Of a stretch of DNA of 6,251 nt, positions 1 to 5,012 are shown piece after piece. Position numbers and translations under genes: made by a program. The notes under the pieces were generated by a model, which worked only from the letters and a program-made list of their open reading frames with translations, was not told the origin of the DNA and searched no databases. How positions within the stretch are numbered: the first letter of the stretch is position 1; each line of letters begins with the position of its first letter. Origin of the DNA: SAR324 cluster bacterium (lineage in GTDB: Bacteria > SAR324 > NAC60-12). The stretch covers positions 1 to 6,251 of the forward strand of contig JAKUUF010000091.1 in NCBI GenBank assembly GCA_022448705.1. The letters are read 5' to 3'.

Positions 1-231
1 CAGCAGCACATCTACATTTCCATCCTGTCCCATGCGCAGTGACTGTCCTGTACCAGCACTGATCACAAGCAGCTCATTCCCGGTTTTTTTTTCAAAATAA
101 GGCAATAGCTCTCTGATGAGACCGGAGTTATCTGTACTTGTAGTGGTTGCCAGACGAACTTGTTCCGCAAGATTATTTCCAGCACACAAAATATATAATA
201 TAACTGCAACTATATATTTTTTATGAATCAT
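1..231 (-). CDS. tupA: Tungstate ABC transporter substrate-binding protein TupA (5' part, runs off the window)
   Basis: This is the N-terminal 77 residues of a periplasmic oxyanion-binding protein; the rest lies beyond position 1. Residues 1-22 form a Sec-type signal peptide (HKK, then a hydrophobic core VAVILYILCAG), with likely cleavage after NLA. The mature start LATTTSTDNSGLI is the family hallmark: the TTTS segment contributes to the tungstate pocket in TupA proteins. EKKTG (residues 47-51) and GTGQSLRMGQDGNVDVLL (60-77) also match TupA and not ModA or PstS. Cys16 does not sit in a good lipobox, so a soluble periplasmic form is favoured. The chosen ATG overlaps the end of moeA by 11 bp and has only a weak AGG upstream. 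An in-frame ATG at 252 would add seven residues (MKYRSGF), but its AAGGAG abuts the start codon, too close for a normal site. The overlap implies co-transcription with moeA, so tungsten uptake and insertion would be made together. Family call strong; start less certain. Confidence 0.85.
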   Translation of the reverse strand, partial: MIHKKYIVAVILYILCAGNNLAEQVRLATTTSTDNSGLIRELLPYFEKKTGNELLVISAGTGQSLRMGQDGNVDVLL

Positions 232-1459
232 AAAGCCAGACCTGTACTTCATCTCCTTCTGCGAATCCTTCCGAATCTTCTTCCGTAAGCAAAAAAGCGT
301 CTGCCTGAGTTGTAGAAGAGAGGATTGACGCACCTCCTGACGCAATCACAAAAGCAAGGTCATTTTCTATACGCAGACGCACATATTCAATCCTGCCGAT
401 TTCTGAAGAAATTTTCGTGGCTAGTTTTACTTTTTTATTCCTGTAAGGCCACTCATCAGAATGGCCGCCCATCATGCACAAAGAGCGTCTCACAAAATAA
501 TCATATGCAGATAGGCAAGAAACCGGATTCCCAGGAAGCAAAAATATTTTTTTCCCGTTAATTAAACCAAATCCTGTTGGAGCTGCAGGCCGCATTGGAA
601 TTCCGTGTGCCAGTAAATCTCCAAGTTCATCAACTAACATCGGCCCATGATCTTCAATCCCCACCGATGTTCCTCCGGTCATGCAGACCAGATCAGCATC
701 TGTCTTACTTAAATGCTTTTGAAGTAAATCCCTATCATCCGGAACATGATGTACTTTAGCCAAAACACCTCCATCCCGCTCGATTAATGGCGCCAGCATT
801 ACCGAATTAGAATCAACTATTTGAACTCCGCTGGGCTGTTCCCCAGGCTTTAACAATTCATTCCCTGTAATCAGTAATTTTACTTCCGGTTTTCTCACCA
901 CTTTTATATTTGTCAATCCAACACTGGCTAAAACGGCAATATCCTGTGGGCGCAGGCATCTTCCCTGCTGAAGTAATTTTTGGTTCTTTTTGATATCTTC
1001 ACCAACTTTTCCTACATGTTTTCCGGGAGGAACTGCTTCCAGGACTTGAATATGATCATTTGAAAATTCCGCATTTTCTGCCATGAGTACAGCATTTGCT
1101 CCACTGGGAACTGGAGCACCTGTCATGATGCTTATAGCTTCACCTGGTTTTAAAACACCTTTATAGCTCTCCCCTGGTGTGACTTGGCCTACAACCTTAA
1201 ACATCAGCGGATTATATGATGTTGCTCCAAATGTGGCTTCTGCATTAAGCGCATAACCATCCATTGCTGAGCGGTCAAAGTCAGGCACATTTGCTGGAGA
1301 AATTATATCCTCAGCCAATATCCTGCCGCTTGCTTCAAAAGTTGGGATATCTTCAGCCGGGAGCAAATGCGAGTGATTTTTGACTAAAGAAAGCAAAGTA
1401 TTTACCGGAGTGCGCTTGAGAAAACCCCGCATGCGAACATCAGATTTTTGCATCTTCAT
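221..1459 (-). CDS. moeA: Molybdopterin molybdenumtransferase MoeA
   Basis: Cytoplasmic enzyme that inserts molybdate (or tungstate) into adenylylated molybdopterin, the last common step of Moco/Wco synthesis. The 412-residue length is normal. Visible signatures are FDRSAMDGYA (61-70), IMTGAPVPSGANAVL (111-125), ITGNEL (197-202), VDSNS (215-219), the MoCF loop TGGTSVGIEDHGP (261-273), PTGFG (294-298) and LLPGNPVS (307-314). The C-terminal beta-barrel domain IV runs from about 335 to the end. The segment before PTGFG reads HGIPMRPAA where many MoeA proteins have a lysine-containing KPGKP, so this is a variant clade. Two nearby ATG codons (1459 and 1453) could start the gene; an AGGT lies 3 nt before the first and 9 nt before the second, so the second (residue M3) may be the true start. 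Its 3' end overlaps tupA by 11 bp, which suggests a role in tungsten cofactor supply (inference). A 264-bp gap separates it from the TorD-like gene upstream, so it may have its own promoter. Confidence 0.95.
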   Translation of the reverse strand: MKMQKSDVRMRGFLKRTPVNTLLSLVKNHSHLLPAEDIPTFEASGRILAEDIISPANVPDFDRSAMDGYALNAEATFGATSYNPLMFKVVGQVTPGESYKGVLKPGEAISIMTGAPVPSGANAVLMAENAEFSNDHIQVLEAVPPGKHVGKVGEDIKKNQKLLQQGRCLRPQDIAVLASVGLTNIKVVRKPEVKLLITGNELLKPGEQPSGVQIVDSNSVMLAPLIERDGGVLAKVHHVPDDRDLLQKHLSKTDADLVCMTGGTSVGIEDHGPMLVDELGDLLAHGIPMRPAAPTGFGLINGKKIFLLPGNPVSCLSAYDYFVRRSLCMMGGHSDEWPYRNKKVKLATKISSEIGRIEYVRLRIENDLAFVIASGGASILSSTTQADAFLLTEEDSEGFAEGDEVQVWLYDS

Positions 1460-1646
1460 TTACCTGGATTCATACAAGTCCATGTCTTTTAAATCCTGTT
1501 TTTTATAATCTAATCTCTGAGAATCTGTTCCACTCTCAATTAAAAAAGTAAAGGAAGATTCCATATTCAAACTACCAGTGCAGGGTTAATAGGATAGCAC
1601 ACTATGAAAAATAAATGTTTTGTAGAATAATTGGGATATAAACTTG

Positions 1647-1662
1647 TACAGTTGAAACTGTA
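1647..1662. promoter_or_regulatory. Perfect 16-bp dyad, possible operator upstream of moeA
   Basis: TACAGTT-GA-AACTGTA is a perfect inverted repeat with 7-bp arms and a 2-bp centre, 188 bp upstream of the moeA start in the non-coding gap. Its length and tight symmetry resemble a repressor site. It does not match the ModE consensus as I know it, so no regulator is named. It is also part of a longer hairpin and may act only as RNA. Confidence 0.3.
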
Positions 1663-1677
1663 TTTTTCAGTCAACTG
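1649..1677 (-). terminator. Hairpin after the TorD-like gene (weak terminator or RNA-processing site)
   Basis: In the minus-strand transcript, CAGTTGACTG pairs with CAGTTTCAACTG to give a 10-bp stem with a 2-nt bulge and an AAAAATA loop, about 46 nt after the TorD-like stop. No proper U-tract follows (UACAAGUUUAUAU), so it is at best a weak intrinsic terminator. It could instead stabilise the 3' end of the upstream message. The rest of the 264-bp gap (1460-1723) is AT-rich, and I see no gene or convincing promoter there. Confidence 0.3.
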
Positions 1678-1723
1678 CAAAAAGAGGGATTTTGAAGAAT
1701 TTAGTTAAATAGTAAGTTTTTGT

Positions 1724-2461
1724 TCAGGAATCACCTTTATTTTCAGGAACTGCTTCAAATAGAGGCCCTTTCCATTCCTTTTTTCTGCCGTATCTATTTC
1801 GGAGGGTCTGGAGCGATTCTATCTTTTCTGGTCCACGGCCATGGAAGAGTTGTTTTTCAAGTTCAAGGAATCCCCTCAGCAATTTACCTGCTCCTTTGTA
1901 AAAAACCGCATGCGGTGCTGATTCGATTTCCTGGGCACATGTGGGGCCCCAAACAAGAAGGTGTTTTTTTAAAAAGCGGGCTTGCAGCTCAAGCCACTGT
2001 TCTTCTGTTTCAGCATCTTCAGTGCTTGTCTGTTTGCTTATCATCCAGTTCATAATTTCAAATTCAAATCCAAGCGTGTCTTCCGGCTCAGGGAGTTGTC
2101 CTTCTTTTTTTTCAAGCCCAATCTCATTCATAAACCCTCTGACTGATGCAAGGGGTGCTTGAAACACTCCCCCTGTAAGATAGTAAGATTCATATGGCAT
2201 AATATCAGGTTTGTGAGGTCCAAGGAACAATTGTACGAACTCATATTCAACTTCGTCAGCGCCTTTTTTTTCAAGGTAAAGCCTGATGTCCTTCCATCCT
2301 TCGGACATCAATGGCGATGACTGTGCTGATCCTTTCTCGCGTTCTGCAATTCCACTCAGAAGGGACAGCAGAAACTCCGAATCAGGCTCTTTCCAGAACA
2401 GTTTAACAAACATGCCATAATACTTTTGGCGCAGATTTGCTAACTCTCTGTCTCCTTTCAT
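1724..2461 (-). CDS. TorD/DmsD-family molecular chaperone for a Mo/W oxidoreductase
   Basis: A 245-residue all-helical cytoplasmic chaperone of the TorD family. Known members bind the Tat signal peptide or apo-form of a molybdopterin oxidoreductase and hold it until cofactor is loaded. The family core is visible at 72-98 (EYEFVQLFLGPHKPDIMPYES followed by YYLTGG). Downstream are the acidic helix PEPEDTLGFEFEIMNWM (124-140) and the C-terminal FLKKHLLVWGP helix (163-173). Length is slightly above the usual 200-220, because of a basic C-terminal tail (RNRYGRKKEWKG). The ATG lies 12 bp after the stop of the preceding gene and has no clear Shine-Dalgarno; the only AAGGAG is inside the gene at codons 2-3, so translation is probably coupled to the upstream gene. 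Partners of this type usually sit beside formate dehydrogenase or a DMSO-reductase-family enzyme, but no catalytic subunit is in the window, so the client cannot be named. Confidence 0.85.
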   Translation of the reverse strand: MKGDRELANLRQKYYGMFVKLFWKEPDSEFLLSLLSGIAEREKGSAQSSPLMSEGWKDIRLYLEKKGADEVEYEFVQLFLGPHKPDIMPYESYYLTGGVFQAPLASVRGFMNEIGLEKKEGQLPEPEDTLGFEFEIMNWMISKQTSTEDAETEEQWLELQARFLKKHLLVWGPTCAQEIESAPHAVFYKGAGKLLRGFLELEKQLFHGRGPEKIESLQTLRNRYGRKKEWKGPLFEAVPENKGDS

Positions 2462-2473
2462 AGCTTTTACTGT

Positions 2474-2917
2474 TTAGATGTCTTCTTCAATATCTCCTCC
2501 AGCTTCATGCAGAAGATGGTTCATCTGTCTTGCAATGAACTCCTTATATTCATGACTGTCTTCCAGTAAAGAGTCCGGCTGCTGCTTTCTTAGTTCACGT
2601 TCCTCCAAAACAGCGCCACGAACAGCATTTTCTATCTTAGCGTACAAATGTTCATGATTATTATGCGCCGTTTCAATTACTGCATCCTGCCACCAGCGCT
2701 GCCATATCTCACGATACGAACCTTTTTCAAAAAATTCAGAAGAGGATTTTACAGCCTCTTTTTGATCAACCTCAGCACCTGCTTTCAAACCTTGCACCTC
2801 ATTCCATTTTTGCAGGGACTGATCTCTCACAAATGCGTCAAGTGCGGCATCCATGAACTCCTTGTTCTTGCTCTTACCACGTTTCTTCGACCTTTTTTCC
2901 CTTCGCATTTCTTTCAT
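2474..2917 (-). CDS. Hypothetical protein, 147 aa, in an Fe-S/TorD maturation cassette
   Basis: I do not recognise a family. The start chosen is the ATG 1 nt after the stop of the Fe-S gene, with GGGA 8 nt before it. A longer reading from a TTG at 2941 would overlap that gene, and its Shine-Dalgarno abuts the codon, so it is less likely. The first 19 residues are strongly basic (RREKRSKKRGKSKNK) and no hydrophobic segment follows, so this is neither a Tat signal nor a membrane anchor. The remainder looks helical and soluble. It has a tryptophan cluster (IWQRWWQ, residues 71-77), a histidine-rich stretch (HNNHEH, 85-90) and an acidic end (GGDIEEDI). There is no cysteine in the protein, so it does not bind a cluster by itself. 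Position between a multi-cluster ferredoxin and a TorD-like chaperone is where formate dehydrogenase loci of other proteobacteria carry small unknown genes (DUF3305/DUF3306); similarity to those is positional only. A maturation or scaffolding role is inference. Confidence 0.75.
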   Translation of the reverse strand: MKEMRREKRSKKRGKSKNKEFMDAALDAFVRDQSLQKWNEVQGLKAGAEVDQKEAVKSSSEFFEKGSYREIWQRWWQDAVIETAHNNHEHLYAKIENAVRGAVLEERELRKQQPDSLLEDSHEYKEFIARQMNHLLHEAGGDIEEDI

Positions 2918-2918
2918 C

Positions 2919-4895
2919 TTAAGGTTCCCATCCTTTTTCAACCTCCATCATAGCTTCCACTGTGCGACAGTCTGGACACATTCTGAGAATATTCTTACGA
3001 TTTCCAGAAAATGTTGACTGAAGAGATTCAACTCCTAATACCTTAGACTCAACTGCCTCCAATGCCCTGCGGTTTATGTAAGGTTTTTTGCATTGAATGC
3101 AGGCAACCATCTCATCTTCTGCGACTTTTCTATAGTCCAGTGAGATTTTGTCAAGATGCAATTCTCCCTTGAGGGTGATAACTTTTTCAGGACATAGCTG
3201 TTCACACAGTCCGCATCCCACACAGTTAATATGCTTAAAATGCAGGCTGTTATTCTCCTCTTCAAACTTAAACGCATTAGTTGGGCATACGTTGGCGCAG
3301 GAGCGGCATAGTGTACAGCCTGATTCATTGACTTCAGCATATGCAAATGGTAATTCCTGTGATATGTCAACACTTCCCGGTTCATTGCTGGTTTGTTCAA
3401 TTAAATCCTTAATAACGTCTGTTAGGATTTCACGATTCCCGGTTTGGCTGGGTGTGGTCCATCGAGCTGCAAGTGAAGGTTTATTTAATTTTGAGACAAA
3501 TTGATTGACAGCATCAACTGCCTTCTCTTCCATTCCTTCCAGGGCAGTCATTATCCCAACCCTTTCCTGCCCCAGGTCAAAATGCTTTAGAATCAACTGC
3601 GTGAATTCATATTTTTGATAGAGCAGTTCACGTTCACCGTTAGGGCAATTTTCACATCCAAGTAGTCCTACGCCTGCAGCTCCAAGTGAAAGGGCCGCAA
3701 GCATATTTGATTCAGAAACATAACGAAGGCATGGTACTTCGATAGGTAACACTGCTGGTGAATATAAATAAGGAATTTCCCCTGCGGTTTGCAGAACCTT
3801 GCGGCCCATTTCTTCGCAGTGGAATAGTATTACAGGAGGATCATTTGTAGCATGTTCTTCTTTTGAAGAAGTGAGCATGGCGCCCATGCGAGCATATATC
3901 TCCTGAGGATTCGGTTCAGTAAATTGTAGGGCCGAGGTGGGACAGGCAGAAACACATGCTCCACAGCCTTCGCAGGTCAGGTGATCAACATCGATGCGTA
4001 AAGAATTTTCAGTCTGTCTGGAAATCGCGTCATATGGACAAAATGTAATGCATCGTCCACAAGTTTCGATCCCTTTGTCCCCGCCAGCGCAAATATCCTT
4101 ATTATAAATAACATGTTCCGGTTTGTGGAAGTAACCAACCAGATCGCGTATCTGACTCGCAGTTTCTTCCAGAATCTCATCATCTACACTGGAAACTAAA
4201 TGAACTCCCGTCCTCCTTATGATGCCTTCAGGTGGTGTTTTTGCCAAAACAACCAACTGGTCAGCTTTGATTTCATATCGCTTTTGTGAGCTACCGTCAG
4301 ACAATGGTTCAGGTTCAAGAGTAATACGCAGATTACCCAGGCGCCCTTCTACTGAAACCAGTGAAACTCGCTGGTCGGAAAGAGGTGAATTATCAATACC
4401 TTCAGTTTCCGGAGAAATACAAAAAGTCAAACCACCTTGTCCTTCAGCAAATAAGTCTCCCAACTTGCCCGCCATTTTCATTCCTTCTGCAAATTCAGTA
4501 TATATTACGATTTTATTCTCAACCCTCAGAGGATTAATTGGCACTTTATTTTGTGTTCTGATGCTGGCTGCACGGATTTCGGCATTAATTAATTTCAATG
4601 CCTTGAGGTGTGACTTTTCAGTGTCTGAGTGGGGGGTAAAACATTTACCCTTTAGATCCAGGAAGTGAAGTGTTTTCCCTGTCAAGGCTTGCTCAAAAAC
4701 TGCCGGCTCGGCACAGCATCCAACGAGGACATGCTCAATGTTCTGCTGTTCAGCATCTTTTGCAAAGGTATGAATTTCTTCTTCAGGGTTAGTTGCAACT
4801 TTCACCAGAGGAACTGGTGCACCAATTATTTTCTGGTCAAGATTTACAGTTGAACGGCAGTCACAGAGAAATGCCCCCCAATTCTTGGATTGCAT
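2919..4895 (-). CDS. Multi-cluster 4Fe-4S protein with HdrA-like N-terminus and MvhD-like middle domain
   Basis: A 658-residue soluble iron-sulfur protein with no signal peptide or membrane segment. Domains in order: an N-terminal part resembling the start of HdrA (FLCDCRSTVNL, then VLVGCCAEP at about 56-64); a first ferredoxin module with C269-x9-C279-x2-C282-x3-C286P and C308-x2-C311-x2-C314-x3-C318P; an MvhD/FrhD-like domain (about 355-450, with FHC360, VPC389 and GC414ENC417); a second ferredoxin module with C527, C530, C533, C537 and C558, C561, C564, C568; and a C-terminal pair C599-x2-C602 and C640-x2-C643 that could bind zinc or another iron site. It should hold four [4Fe-4S] clusters. 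Proteins of this build are found beside TorD-like and small unknown genes in proteobacterial formate dehydrogenase loci, where their exact role (electron carrier or maturation) is not settled as far as I know. The ATG at 4895 is chosen over a TTG at 4898 because AGGAGG lies 5 nt before it. First gene of the cassette. Confidence 0.85.
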   Translation of the reverse strand: MQSKNWGAFLCDCRSTVNLDQKIIGAPVPLVKVATNPEEEIHTFAKDAEQQNIEHVLVGCCAEPAVFEQALTGKTLHFLDLKGKCFTPHSDTEKSHLKALKLINAEIRAASIRTQNKVPINPLRVENKIVIYTEFAEGMKMAGKLGDLFAEGQGGLTFCISPETEGIDNSPLSDQRVSLVSVEGRLGNLRITLEPEPLSDGSSQKRYEIKADQLVVLAKTPPEGIIRRTGVHLVSSVDDEILEETASQIRDLVGYFHKPEHVIYNKDICAGGDKGIETCGRCITFCPYDAISRQTENSLRIDVDHLTCEGCGACVSACPTSALQFTEPNPQEIYARMGAMLTSSKEEHATNDPPVILFHCEEMGRKVLQTAGEIPYLYSPAVLPIEVPCLRYVSESNMLAALSLGAAGVGLLGCENCPNGERELLYQKYEFTQLILKHFDLGQERVGIMTALEGMEEKAVDAVNQFVSKLNKPSLAARWTTPSQTGNREILTDVIKDLIEQTSNEPGSVDISQELPFAYAEVNESGCTLCRSCANVCPTNAFKFEEENNSLHFKHINCVGCGLCEQLCPEKVITLKGELHLDKISLDYRKVAEDEMVACIQCKKPYINRRALEAVESKVLGVESLQSTFSGNRKNILRMCPDCRTVEAMMEVEKGWEP

Positions 4896-4900
4896 CAAAT

Positions 4901-4906
4901 CCTCCT
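4901..4906 (-). promoter_or_regulatory. Strong Shine-Dalgarno of the Fe-S gene
   Basis: AGGAGG on the minus strand, 5 nt before the ATG at 4895. It decides the start: the upstream TTG would be only 2 nt away. It is the best ribosome site in the window. Confidence 0.8.
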
Positions 4907-4947
4907 ATTACAATCGCAGGTTAGTTTGATCATTTTTAATGGAAGGT

Positions 4948-4977
4948 ATTTTAGATTACTTAGAAGGCAAGTGGCAA
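4948..4977 (-). promoter_or_regulatory. Putative sigma70-type promoter of the Fe-S/TorD cassette
   Basis: On the minus strand, TTGCCA (4977-4972; 5 of 6 to TTGACA) is followed after 18 bp by TAAAAT (4953-4948; 5 of 6 to TATAAT). Expected transcription start is near 4941, giving a leader of about 45 nt. It lies in the gap after the propeller gene, so the cassette is likely its own transcription unit. I see no clear terminator for the upstream gene in this gap, so read-through remains possible. Confidence 0.5.
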
Positions 4978-5012
4978 TTCAAACCTTTGGAATCAACTTT
5001 CTATAAATGGTC

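Noticed and set aside
181..190. Lipoprotein signal in TupA using Cys16
   Set aside because: The residue before the cysteine is leucine, which does not fit the lipobox; ordinary signal peptidase cleavage after NLA is more likely.
1505..1545. Promoter for moeA (TTGAGA with AGATTA 17 bp downstream on the minus strand)
   Set aside because: The -10 match is poor and other spacings are no better, so it is not claimed.
1460..1723. Moco-type riboswitch in the moeA leader
   Set aside because: The leader is AT-rich and I could not find the conserved GC-rich stems expected. A covariance-model search would settle it.
1720..2055. Plus-strand open frame of 111 codons opposite the TorD-like gene
   Set aside because: Antisense shadow; the TorD signatures are on the minus strand.
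2860..2917. Tat signal in the small hypothetical protein (MRREKR at the N-terminus)
   Set aside because: No hydrophobic stretch follows the two arginines; the region is purely basic.
3074..3400. Second minus-strand frame (108 codons) inside the Fe-S gene
   Set aside because: It is out of frame over the second ferredoxin module, whose cysteine spacing confirms the main frame.
4219..4668. Plus-strand open frame of 149 codons
   Set aside because: Lies wholly inside the Fe-S gene on the opposite strand and its product has no recognisable family features. The minus-strand frame carries the cysteine motifs.
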